From NCBI RefSeq assembly GCF_002846365.1, contig NZ_PJMW01000001.1, forward strand, positions 62,001-126,000: a stretch of 64,000 nt of DNA. The letters are read 5' to 3'. Under the pieces are notes generated by a model, which saw only the letters and a program-made list of their open reading frames with translations, was not told the origin of the DNA and made no database searches. Each line of letters opens with the position of its first letter. Position 1 is the first letter of the stretch. Positions 35,033 to 43,420 of the stretch are shown one piece after another. This DNA is from Nocardia fluminea (GTDB lineage: Bacteria; Actinomycetota; Actinomycetes; Mycobacteriales; Mycobacteriaceae). Both the position numbers and the translations under genes were made by a program.

Positions 35033-35221
35033 ATGAGCAGTCCGTTTCAGCGACACCTCGGTGCCGCAGGCGCACCGCCCACGACGTGTAGTGACGAGCC
35101 CAACGGGCTCACCTACCGTCAAGCGCGCGAGATGCTGAGCCAACACGACATCCATGGTCCGCAGTGCCGTCAGTGGCTGGCCGCTGCGGCGTATCTGTCC
35201 GCGGGGCTGGACGACGAATAG
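35033..35221 (+). CDS. Hypothetical small protein under promoter B
   Basis: 62 aa from ATG 35033 with GGGAGGGG upstream. The C-terminal part (LTYRQAREMLSQHDIHGPQC, RQWLAAAAYLSAG) is helical and similar in style to small actinobacterial regulatory proteins. A longer upstream frame would start inside the promoter and is rejected. Divergent from the DUF397/XRE operon and probably under its control. Confidence 0.65.
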   Translation: MSSPFQRHLGAAGAPPTTCSDEPNGLTYRQAREMLSQHDIHGPQCRQWLAAAAYLSAGLDDE

Positions 35222-35308
35222 TGCGGTCGTAACGTCTTCGTGCTGGTCAGCTCGGTTCCGACAGGTCATGCTGGTGGGCGACAACCGATGCGGACAGGTG
35301 GTGCGCGT

Positions 35309-35743
35309 ATGCGGATAGCGGAGATCCTGCGTAGCAAGGGCAGGGCGGTCATGACGGTGCCGCCACAGACCACAGTGCGCGAGCTGCTGACGGCGCTGGC
35401 CGAACACAATATCGGCGCGGTGGTCGTCTCTCCCGACGGTGCCGTGATCGCGGGCATCGTCTCCGAGCGCGACGTGGTGCGTCATCTGCACCTCCACGGC
35501 GCCGCACTGCTGGATCGGCCGGTCACCGACATCATGACCGCCCGGGTTCGTACCTGCGGGCCCGACGAGGACGTCTCCTCGCTGCGAGATGTGATGACCG
35601 AGCACCGGATCCGGCACATGCCGGTCGTGACATCCGACCGGCTCATCGGCATCGTCAGCATCGGTGACGTGGTGAAGAGCGAGATCACCGAACTCGCCGC
35701 CGAACGCGAACACCTCGTCGAGTACCTCCAGGGCAACTACTGA
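35309..35743 (+). CDS. CBS-domain pair protein
   Basis: 144 aa made of two CBS motifs: TVRELLTALAEHNIGAVVVS with GIVSERDVVRHL, then DVSSLRDVMTEHRIRHMPVV with GIVSIGDVVKSEI. A Bateman module that senses adenine nucleotides or similar ligands; stand-alone forms regulate partner enzymes. ATG 35309 has AGGTGG 6 bp upstream. It precedes the PLP/HMA cluster by 87 bp in the same direction but is not clearly part of it. Confidence 0.88.
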   Translation: MRIAEILRSKGRAVMTVPPQTTVRELLTALAEHNIGAVVVSPDGAVIAGIVSERDVVRHLHLHGAALLDRPVTDIMTARVRTCGPDEDVSSLRDVMTEHRIRHMPVVTSDRLIGIVSIGDVVKSEITELAAEREHLVEYLQGNY

Positions 35744-35829
35744 GGCCGGCACCGGCCCGCAGCACCGAAAAGCCTTGCGCCTGAGTATTCTTCGCGAAAC
35801 GCACCGAAAACGCGCGTATCGTTGACCAG

Positions 35830-37107
35830 GTGCACCCCGTCCGGCCCGAGCTCGCCGCCGCCTCGGTGATCCGGCATGCGCCCACCCCGGTGCCCTCCTC
35901 GATTCGGGCACGATTCCCGGCCCTGACCGATCCCGCGGTGGTCTATCTCGACAGTGCAGCCACGACCCAGAAGCCCGACACCGTCATCGCGGCCGTCGCC
36001 GACTACCACCGCGCGCACACCGCCAACGCGGGCCGCGGCACCTACAGCTGGGCCACCGCGCTCTCGGCGCGGATCGACGCTGTCCGCACCCGGGCGGCCG
36101 GTTTCCTCGGCGCGCGCCACAGCGACGAGATCGTGTTCACCAGCGGCGCCACCGCCGCCCTCGGCGCGATCGCGCACAGTTGGGGCCTGGCCGAGCTCGC
36201 CGACGGCGACGAGATCCTCTACCACCCGGCAGACCACGCCGCCAATGTGCTGCCGTGGCATCACCTGCGCGACATCCTCGCCGGATTCGGCCGCCGGATC
36301 GTGTTGCGTCCCTATCTGGCCACCGCGACCGGTGAGGCCGATATCGACGACATCCTCGCGCAGGTCGGCCCACGCACCCGCCTGATCACCACCAGCCACC
36401 TGCATCACGTGTACGGCGGGCTCACCACCCTCGAGGAACTGCACGGCCGGATCGACCCCGAGATCCTGCTGTGCTTCGACTGCTCGCAGAGCGGGGGGCA
36501 TCTGCCGGTCGATGTGACCGCGCTGCGTGCCGATTTCGCGGTCTTCGCCGGGCACAAGATGTTCGGCGCGCCCGGCACCGGTCTGCTGTACTGCCACCGC
36601 CGGGTGCACGACAGGTTGCGGCCCTTCCTGCCCGGCGGGCACTCCGGGGTCAGGATCACCGACGCGGGACTGGTCAGCACCGGCATGCCCGAGCTGCTCG
36701 AGGGCGGCACGCACAATATTCCCGGGATCCTCTCGCTCGCACCGGCTTTCGATCTGCTCGACGAGCTCGACCGTTTCGCTGTCGCCGAACACAACCGCAT
36801 GCTCACTCTGCGGCTCATCGACGGCCTGCGCGGGGTCCCCGGGCTCGATTTCCTTCCCGGGCCCGCGCACGCGGGCTGTGCCGTCGGCTACGGGATCGTC
36901 TCGTTCACCCTCGACGCGATCAGCGCCACCGATCTCGGGTTCGTCCTGGCCGATGCCGGGTTCCTGGTGCGAACCGGAGCGCACTGTGTGCCCTCTGCCG
37001 ACCCCGGTGACGGTTCGGTGCGGGTGAGTACCCAGCTCTACAACACCCTCGACGAGATCGACCGATTCGTCGCCTGCGTGTCCGGCATCGCCGGGCACGG
37101 GCGCTGA
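35830..37107 (+). CDS. Cysteine-desulfurase-like class V aminotransferase
   Basis: 425 aa PLP enzyme of the SufS/Csd type. Features: VVYLDSAATTQKPDTV, TSGATAALGAIAHSW, the PLP Asp region LLCFDCSQSGGHLPVDV, the Schiff-base lysine in FAGHKMFGAPGTG (K243), and a late Cys in VRTGAHCVPS (C386) where SufS has its persulfide-forming Cys. It could take sulfur from cysteine and leave it as a persulfide for a partner. GTG 35830 gives a normal N-terminus. First of four same-strand genes spaced 39, -4 and -1 bp; no Suf/Isc scaffold gene is adjacent, so a role in a specialised pathway is likelier than Fe-S assembly. Confidence 0.85.
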   Translation: MHPVRPELAAASVIRHAPTPVPSSIRARFPALTDPAVVYLDSAATTQKPDTVIAAVADYHRAHTANAGRGTYSWATALSARIDAVRTRAAGFLGARHSDEIVFTSGATAALGAIAHSWGLAELADGDEILYHPADHAANVLPWHHLRDILAGFGRRIVLRPYLATATGEADIDDILAQVGPRTRLITTSHLHHVYGGLTTLEELHGRIDPEILLCFDCSQSGGHLPVDVTALRADFAVFAGHKMFGAPGTGLLYCHRRVHDRLRPFLPGGHSGVRITDAGLVSTGMPELLEGGTHNIPGILSLAPAFDLLDELDRFAVAEHNRMLTLRLIDGLRGVPGLDFLPGPAHAGCAVGYGIVSFTLDAISATDLGFVLADAGFLVRTGAHCVPSADPGDGSVRVSTQLYNTLDEIDRFVACVSGIAGHGR

Positions 37108-37146
37108 ACAACCTGTCCTTCAAGCCCCCGACGCCGAGGAGGAACG

Positions 37147-38400
37147 ATGGGCTCGCCCACCGTGCAGCACTACGATCGCCGCGCCGCGTCCCGGGTACTG
37201 GCCCGCTTGGCCGCTCCGGGACTGTTCGCTGCCACCGAACCGCCGCCTCCGGCGCGAATCACCTTTCGTGCCACATCATTACAGCCCGAGCCCGGCGCCG
37301 CGCTGACGCAGTCGCAACGGATGTATCTGGAGCGGTTCATGCGGCCGTGCCGACCGGATCAGGTGACCAGCGCGACCCATCGCCTCACCTGGACCGACAG
37401 CGCGGGCATTCCCAACACGGGGTACTTCCACTCCGCGGGCGCGGGCCCCGAACTCGCGGTGATCGCGCGTGAAACCGTTCTCGCCCTGTGGTATTCGCTG
37501 GCAGCCTCCGGACTGCCTGCACGGGGCGCGGTCCTGCCCGCCCACGAGCACGGTGCGCTTTGTGCGACCACCACCGATCACGATCCGCACGAGATCTTCC
37601 GGGTCGGCATCGAGGCAGCGGGGCGCGCACTGGTCCAGCACGGACTGATCGCCGCCGACACCCCCTATCGCGGGATCGTCGAATTCGCCACCGGGATGCG
37701 TGATTGCGGCGTCTTCACCGCCGTCGCCACCCGCTGGTTCTGGGAATTGCAGGCGTCGACCTTCCGGCGCGGGATGATCCCGGTGCGCTTCGCCACTCAG
37801 GCCGATGGGACCGTGCGCTACACCGCCGACTCGATCGCTGTGCTGCGCGCGATGAAGGACGCCACCATCGCCGACGCGCGCGCGGTGATGCTGCGCGCGA
37901 CCGGCGAGGAGGGCCTCGAGATTGAGGCGGCCGTCGCGAAGTACCACGACGATCTGGATCTGATCTCCCGGCAATACGCGCTGCTGCCCGCCGACACGCG
38001 ACCCACCTGTCTGGCCGCGACCCAGCACGACATCGACGGCGCCGGTGTGCACGTCCTCGCCACGGTCGCCGATCGGTTCGTCGAGACGTTCGCCGCGCTG
38101 ACCGGCTCGGTGGAGGTGGTCGAGGACCTGACCGAGGAACAGCCGGGCACCGGCCCCACCGGCGAGGACGACGTGTTCTTCGTCCCCGATATGAGCTGCC
38201 GACATTGCGTGCGCACGATCACCGCCCTGCTCGAGTCGATGGAGATCGCGGTGGTCGAGGTCGATCTGGAGTCCAAGCGGGTGGTCGCCCGGATCCGCAG
38301 CCCGCGCAACAGGTTCCGTGTCTTCGAGGCGTTGCGCGATGGCGGCTACAACCCGGTCGACGACGTGCCGGCGCAGGTGCCCGGCGCGTCGGTGGGATGA
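37147..38400 (+). CDS. Unknown protein fused to C-terminal HMA metal-binding domain
   Basis: 417 aa. The last ~75 residues form a heavy-metal-associated domain: FVPDMSCRHCVRTITALLES with the M-x-C-x-x-C copper-type site, then VVEVDLESKRVVARI and ALRDGGYNPV. The first ~330 residues I do not recognise; they include LTQSQRMYLERFMRPCRPDQ, HRLTWTDSAGIPNTGYFHSA, LPAHEHGALCATTTDHDPHE (His/Cys/Asp-rich, possibly a metal site) and VEFATGMRDCGVFTAVATRW. No signal peptide or membrane span. ATG 37147 follows GAGGAA. It overlaps the next gene by 4 bp, so it is made with the PLP enzymes; a metal-dependent biosynthetic step or metallochaperone role is possible. Confidence 0.75.
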   Translation: MGSPTVQHYDRRAASRVLARLAAPGLFAATEPPPPARITFRATSLQPEPGAALTQSQRMYLERFMRPCRPDQVTSATHRLTWTDSAGIPNTGYFHSAGAGPELAVIARETVLALWYSLAASGLPARGAVLPAHEHGALCATTTDHDPHEIFRVGIEAAGRALVQHGLIAADTPYRGIVEFATGMRDCGVFTAVATRWFWELQASTFRRGMIPVRFATQADGTVRYTADSIAVLRAMKDATIADARAVMLRATGEEGLEIEAAVAKYHDDLDLISRQYALLPADTRPTCLAATQHDIDGAGVHVLATVADRFVETFAALTGSVEVVEDLTEEQPGTGPTGEDDVFFVPDMSCRHCVRTITALLESMEIAVVEVDLESKRVVARIRSPRNRFRVFEALRDGGYNPVDDVPAQVPGASVG

Positions 38401-39806
38401 TCCCGCCCGCCGTTCCCGCCGCGCTGCATCCGCTCGTCGCCGCGTTCCTCACCGATCGCGACGGCGTGCGTGCCGCACTGCGCCGCTACGGCTCCCCCGT
38501 GCATCTGGTGTTCCCGCAGATCTTCGCCGCCAACCTCACCGCGCTGCGTGCCGTGCTCGACGCGGCGGCGGTCCGGCATCGAATCTGCTACGCGCACAAG
38601 GTGAACCGCTCCGCGGCGTTCGCCCGTACCGCCGCGCACACGGGAATCGCCGTCGATGTGGCGTCCGCGGGCGAACTGCGTTCCGCGCTGTCGGCCGGGT
38701 TCCCCGCCGATCGCATCGAGGTGACCGGTCCCAAGGGCGCCACGATGCTGCGGGCCACGCTCGCGGCCGCGGCGACGGTCAATGTCGACAACCTCTGGGA
38801 ACTCACGACCCTGGCCGAGCTGGCGCCGCCGGAATCGGCGGTGCCGGTGCTGCTGCGTGTTTCGGGCTTCTCCGGCAGCGCACCGAGCCGGTTCGGCATC
38901 GATCTCGCCGACGTGGCCACGGCGCTGGAGTTACTGGTACGTCACCGAGACCGGCTGCGACTGCTGGGATTCGCCTTTCACCTTGATACCGCTGCCACCG
39001 CGGAACGGGTCAACGCCGTGGGCGATTGCCTGGAATTGATCGAACGGGCCTACGCGCACGGCCTCGCGCCGTCGGTGCTCGATATCGGCGGTGGCCTACG
39101 TCAGGTCTTCACCGCCGACGCCGGTGGCTACGACGCCTACGACCACGCGCTACGGGCGGGCCTGCTCGGGCGTGGGCCCGCGCTGCACTGGGGCAACAAC
39201 ACCTTCGGCTATCACGTCGCCGAGGGGACGGTGCACGGCGGACCGGTGTTCCACAAGTACGCCAATACCGAACCCGCCGCCGAGATCCTCGCCGAGCTGC
39301 TCGCGGCTCCGCTGCCCGGGCACGGTGGACGGGCGCTGGGGGCGGTCCTCACCGACAATCTCCTCGATCTGTGGCTCGAACCGGGCAAAGCGCTGGTCGA
39401 CCACGCCGGCATCACCGTGGCGCAGGTCGAATTCGTCAAACACGCGGGCAACGGCGCGCGGCTGGTGCATCTGGATCTGAGCCGCGACACCGTCACCGCC
39501 GCCGACCAGGAGGTGCTCATCGATCCGATCGTGCTGGCCGAGGTCAGCGAACCGCGTCCGGTCGGGGTGTATTTCGCCGGGCACCTGTGTCTCGAGCGCG
39601 ATCTGATCACCCAGCGGCAGGTGCGGGTCGCAGCCCTGCCGTCGCCCGGCGATCCGGTGGTGTTTCCCAACACCGCCGCCTACCACACAGACCTGTCGGC
39701 CGCGCAGGCCGCGATGCACCCGACTCCCGCGAAAGTCGCTGTGCTGCACCGAGCGGGACAGTTCGTACTCTGCCCTGACCTCGACTATCTGCCCGGGGGC
39801 CGGTGA
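38397..39806 (+). CDS. PLP enzyme, DapDC/alanine-racemase fold (Y4yA-like)
   Basis: 469 aa fold-III PLP enzyme related to diaminopimelate/ornithine decarboxylases. PLP lysine in ICYAHKVNRSAAFART (K68), phosphate-binding VLDIGGGLRQVF, and a C-terminal AGHLCLERDLITQR block with the Cys and Asp that normally belong to the substrate site. The variant C-terminal block and HLDTAATAERV resemble the Y4yA group, whose reaction is not established. ATG 38397 overlaps the previous TGA (ATGA), indicating translational coupling. By fold it should decarboxylate or racemise an amino acid or a diamino acid conjugate, similar in role to SbnH in staphyloferrin B, but this is inference. Confidence 0.8.
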   Translation: MIPPAVPAALHPLVAAFLTDRDGVRAALRRYGSPVHLVFPQIFAANLTALRAVLDAAAVRHRICYAHKVNRSAAFARTAAHTGIAVDVASAGELRSALSAGFPADRIEVTGPKGATMLRATLAAAATVNVDNLWELTTLAELAPPESAVPVLLRVSGFSGSAPSRFGIDLADVATALELLVRHRDRLRLLGFAFHLDTAATAERVNAVGDCLELIERAYAHGLAPSVLDIGGGLRQVFTADAGGYDAYDHALRAGLLGRGPALHWGNNTFGYHVAEGTVHGGPVFHKYANTEPAAEILAELLAAPLPGHGGRALGAVLTDNLLDLWLEPGKALVDHAGITVAQVEFVKHAGNGARLVHLDLSRDTVTAADQEVLIDPIVLAEVSEPRPVGVYFAGHLCLERDLITQRQVRVAALPSPGDPVVFPNTAAYHTDLSAAQAAMHPTPAKVAVLHRAGQFVLCPDLDYLPGGR

Positions 39807-41119
39807 TGGTCTACACCCACATCACCGAGTTGATCGGCAACACTCCCCTGCTGCGCCTCGACCCCGCCGTTCACGGGCTGCCCGATGTCGAGCTGTACGC
39901 GAAACTGGAGTCGCACAACCCCTTCGGGTCGGTGAAGGACCGCGTCGCCTGGGCGATGATCCGCGACGACATCGAGCGCGTCCGCGCGGACGGACAGTCG
40001 TTCATCGAGGCGTCGAGCGGAAACACCGCCAAAGCGCTGCGCGTTCTCGGCGCGCTGCACGGCATCCCGCTGCGCGCGGTCACCAACCGGATCAGGGTGA
40101 GCGAGGTCCGCCAGCTGCTGCAACTGCTCGGCACGGAGATCGTGGAACTTCCTGGCCTGTCCGAATGCCCCGACCCCCATGCCGCCGACGATGTTTCCGC
40201 CGTCATCGATCAGACCATCGGCCAGGCGCCCGAACGGTGGTATCACCCCTCGCAGTACACCAACGAGCGCAATATCGCCGCCCACCACGACGGCACCGGC
40301 ACCGAGATCGCCACCGACCTCGCAGAGGCGGGCATCGGCCGTCTCGACTATCTGATCGGCGGTCTCGGCACCACCGGCTCCACCCGGGGCACCGCGACCG
40401 CGCTGCTGGCCCACCATCCGGACCTGCGCACCGTCGGGGTGGTCTCGGACCGCTTCGATTTCATCCCCGGTATCCGCTCCGAGCGCGAGATGTGGGACGT
40501 CGGTCTGTTCCGGCCGGATTTCTACGACGAGATCGTCACCGTCGACTCCGCCGCCGCCATCGAGGCGACCCTGGACCTGATGCGCGGGTACGGCGTGCTC
40601 GCCGGACCCACCAGTGGCGCGGGCTATTGCGCGGCGCTGCGCACCTTGGCCACGGCACCGCGCCCCGAGGGCAGAGCCCTGGTGGCCGTGCTGATCGTGT
40701 GCGACCGGATCGAACCGTATCTGTCCTATCTGGCCAAACGCAGGCCGGACCTGTTCGGCAAACCCACCGTGCCCGCGCCCCCGAGCCCCGAGGACCCCGC
40801 GCCGGCTCTCTCACCCGCCGAGCTGGCCGAACTCGACCGCACCGCCAGACCCACCGTCGTCGACACCCGCGGCGCGATGGCCTACCGCGTCGGGCACGTC
40901 CCCGGCGCGCTCAACATCCGCGACGACCAGCTCGACGAGATGCTCACCCAGGGTGTGCCGTTTCCGCGGTCACGGCCGGTGGTGTTCGTGTGCCCGGTCG
41001 GGGAAACCTCGCTGCGCTTCGCCGCGGTGGCCCACCGCGCGGGCTACGAGGCGTTCAGCCTCGCGGGCGGCATCGTCGCCTGGCGTGACGCCGGATACGC
41101 GATGGAACGCGGCGGCTGA
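39806..41119 (+). CDS. Cysteine-synthase-like enzyme fused to rhodanese
   Basis: 437 aa. Residues about 1-315 are a fold-II PLP beta-synthase: LIGNTPLLRLDP, lysine in NPFGSVKDRVA (K44), SSGNTAKAL, GGLGTTGSTRGTA and GVLAGPTSGAGYCAA. After a Pro-rich linker (PTVPAPPSPEDPAPALSP) comes a rhodanese domain: VVDTRGAMAYRVGHVPGALN, active-site loop VCPVGETSLR with Cys, and GGIVAWRDAGY. The synthase half resembles SbnA/CysM types that join a nucleophile to a serine derivative; the rhodanese half could hand over persulfide sulfur from the desulfurase-like enzyme encoded upstream. ATG 39806 overlaps the preceding stop by 1 bp. Confidence 0.85.
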   Translation: MVYTHITELIGNTPLLRLDPAVHGLPDVELYAKLESHNPFGSVKDRVAWAMIRDDIERVRADGQSFIEASSGNTAKALRVLGALHGIPLRAVTNRIRVSEVRQLLQLLGTEIVELPGLSECPDPHAADDVSAVIDQTIGQAPERWYHPSQYTNERNIAAHHDGTGTEIATDLAEAGIGRLDYLIGGLGTTGSTRGTATALLAHHPDLRTVGVVSDRFDFIPGIRSEREMWDVGLFRPDFYDEIVTVDSAAAIEATLDLMRGYGVLAGPTSGAGYCAALRTLATAPRPEGRALVAVLIVCDRIEPYLSYLAKRRPDLFGKPTVPAPPSPEDPAPALSPAELAELDRTARPTVVDTRGAMAYRVGHVPGALNIRDDQLDEMLTQGVPFPRSRPVVFVCPVGETSLRFAAVAHRAGYEAFSLAGGIVAWRDAGYAMERGG

Positions 41120-42658
41120 TCAGACGAGCACCCTGGTGGCCCGGCGGGCGCTGCTCAGCGTACGAGCGCGAGCGGTCGTCGCCAGCAGCACCGTGAGCGG
41201 ACCGCGATACCCGTCGGCGAGCAGCCCGACGATCGCCCGGAAGCGCGCGACGAACTGCTGCGCGGTCGCCTCGTCGAACCGGGCGATCGGATAGATGAAC
41301 GACCCGTCGACCCCGGCGGGCGCGCCGAGCGGATCGTAGTGATCGGTGAGCCCGAACTCGAGGTCGTGCTTGGCCCTGACCACACCGGTCGGCACCTCGG
41401 TGATCGAAAGCCCGGAGGCCGCAGCGCGTTCGACGGTGGTGCGCGGCGCCTGCGCGCGTTGCAGGATGAGCGTGGCCTGGAACAGCGGGTGCGCGGCGTC
41501 CTGCGGCAGGCAACGTTTGAGGCGCGGGTTGGGGGTGTCGGGGTGGGCGTAGGCGGCGAGCGCGACCCGGCGCACTTGATCGAGGAGTTCGCCGACGTCG
41601 GCGGCGCGGTCGAGGCGCACGCGCATCAGCACGTCATCGGAGAAGTTGCCGACGAGATCGTCGAGCAGCCGGTGGTCGCGACCCGGCACTGCCGTGGCGA
41701 CCGTGACGTCGGAGCTACGCGCGAACGCGCCGACCGTGAGCGCGAACGCGGCCTGCAACACCATGAACAAGCTCGCCCGTCCTTCCTGCGCCATCCGCAG
41801 CAGCCCGGCGTGGGTCGCGGCGTCCACCGAGATCGGCAGCAGTGCACCGGCGACCGGGTCGATCGGGGTCGCGGGCAGTGCGCGGACGGGCAGGTCGAGC
41901 AGGGCCGGACGACCCGCCAGCGCATTGGCCCAGTACCGCAGCTGATGCGTGGCCCGGCTCCACTCGTCGGTGAACTCGCCGAGCTGCTCGTGCTTCCACA
42001 GGGTGTAGTCGATGTAGCTGATCGGCAGCGGCGGCCAGCGCGGGACGGTGCCTGCACGGCAGGCCAGGTAGGCGGTGACGAGGTCGCGGATCAGCGGACC
42101 CATCGAGCGACCGTCGACCGAGATGTGGTGCACGACAAGGCCGAGCACCACATCCTCGGGGCCGAGCACGAACAGCCGCGCCCGCACCGGCAGGTCGCGG
42201 GCGAGGTCGAAGGGCCGGCCGGCCAGTTCGGCCACGGCGGAAGCAAGTTCTGTTTCGGTGACCTCACATTCGGCCACATCGAGCACGACTTCGTCGGGAT
42301 CGACCACGCGCTGGGCCGGACCGAGCTCGGTCGCCGGAAAGCGGGTTCGTAGCGGAACATGCCGGGCGACAAGCAATGTCAGCGCCTCGCGCAGTGCGGT
42401 CGTATCGATCTGCGCGCCGCGCAGACGCACGGCCCGCGCGACGTTCCAGTCCGCCGACCGGCCCCCGCGCGCGTCATGCCACATTCGCTCCTGCGCGGGC
42501 GCCAGCGGTACATGGGCCGGGCACGGCCGCGGGGCCGGTACCGGTGCGGCGGCCGGCCGCGGACAGACCGGATCGCTCCCGGTGCGCGCGACCGCCGGCA
42601 AAACGCCGCTACCGGCGTCGAATCCCCCCGATCCGATCCCCACACCGGGGTCCCACAC
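41120..42658 (-). CDS. Free-standing NRPS-type condensation protein
   Basis: 512 aa. Condensation (C) domain motifs: VPLAPAQERMW (C1), the active site VHHISVDGRSMGPL with full HHxxxDG (His178), YIDYTLWKHEQL, and VGNFSDDVLMRVRL near C5. No adenylation or carrier domain is attached. It would join two activated acyl/aminoacyl groups or acylate an acceptor on a partner carrier protein. GTG 42658 follows GGAGG. A Pro/Ala-rich N-terminal segment of about 45 aa precedes the domain. Its stop abuts the stop of the cysteine-synthase/rhodanese gene (TGATCA), so it may belong to the same pathway though read from its own promoter. Confidence 0.85.
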   Translation of the reverse strand: MWDPGVGIGSGGFDAGSGVLPAVARTGSDPVCPRPAAAPVPAPRPCPAHVPLAPAQERMWHDARGGRSADWNVARAVRLRGAQIDTTALREALTLLVARHVPLRTRFPATELGPAQRVVDPDEVVLDVAECEVTETELASAVAELAGRPFDLARDLPVRARLFVLGPEDVVLGLVVHHISVDGRSMGPLIRDLVTAYLACRAGTVPRWPPLPISYIDYTLWKHEQLGEFTDEWSRATHQLRYWANALAGRPALLDLPVRALPATPIDPVAGALLPISVDAATHAGLLRMAQEGRASLFMVLQAAFALTVGAFARSSDVTVATAVPGRDHRLLDDLVGNFSDDVLMRVRLDRAADVGELLDQVRRVALAAYAHPDTPNPRLKRCLPQDAAHPLFQATLILQRAQAPRTTVERAAASGLSITEVPTGVVRAKHDLEFGLTDHYDPLGAPAGVDGSFIYPIARFDEATAQQFVARFRAIVGLLADGYRGPLTVLLATTARARTLSSARRATRVLV

Positions 42659-42861
42659 TCGTCCGCAACCTCCACACCGTTTCCGACAGGTGAGGAACGC
42701 TAACGAGCAGATGTGAACACGCAGTTACCGGATCGTGACCATGCTCGGTCAGCCCGCCCCCATCGCGGATCCCGAGATTTCGCCGACTATCCACTTTCCG
42801 GGCGAAATCGCCCAAAAGCCGCGTTAGAGTAGCGAAGGGAAGCGGAGCGAGGAGTTGGTTG

Positions 42862-43242
42862 GTGTCCATCGGGAAATTGGTGTCGTTCGACGGTTCACGG
42901 GGTTTCGGATTCATCCGGCCCGATGACGGCGGGCCCGATGTGTTCGTCCACGTCAACGACATCGGCCTCGACGAGGACGAGCTGCGCCAGGGCCGCCTGT
43001 TCGAATTCGATGTGACCGAAGGCGATCGGGGCCCCAAGGCGATCAATCTCACCGGGGTCGGGCAGCCCCCCACCGCCGCGAAGACGCGCAAGGGCGGCGA
43101 CCGGCTCAATGCCGACGAACTGCGTCAGCAGATCACCGAATTGCTGCTGGAAGCCTCTCCCGCGCTCACCGCGGCCGAGATCATCACCATTCGCGATCGG
43201 TTCACCATCTTCGCCGACGAGCACGGCTGGCTCGACAGCTGA
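42862..43242 (+). CDS. Cold-shock domain protein with C-terminal extension
   Basis: 126 aa. The N-terminal 65 residues form a cold-shock domain: GKLVSFDGSRGFGFIRPDDG with RNP1 (GFGFI) and DVFVHVNDI (RNP2). The other ~60 residues (LNADELRQQITELLLEASPA, LTAAEIITIRDRF) are helical and not usual for CspA. It binds RNA or single-stranded DNA. GTG 42862 has GGAG 7 bp upstream. Transcribed alone. Confidence 0.9.
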   Translation: MSIGKLVSFDGSRGFGFIRPDDGGPDVFVHVNDIGLDEDELRQGRLFEFDVTEGDRGPKAINLTGVGQPPTAAKTRKGGDRLNADELRQQITELLLEASPALTAAEIITIRDRFTIFADEHGWLDS

Positions 43243-43420
43243 CCTCACCCACGGGCCGGTGACGCGCCCGCGGTGAACTCGCGCGAGGGCCCGACGCGAC
43301 AGACGCGCACTCGACGTCCACGCACGTGTCGGTCCCCCGTCCTACGATCGCCTCACACACCGATGAATCGGGCGTGCTCGCATCGTCGACACGGGTGAAC
43401 ACATCCGCGAGGAGGATCGA

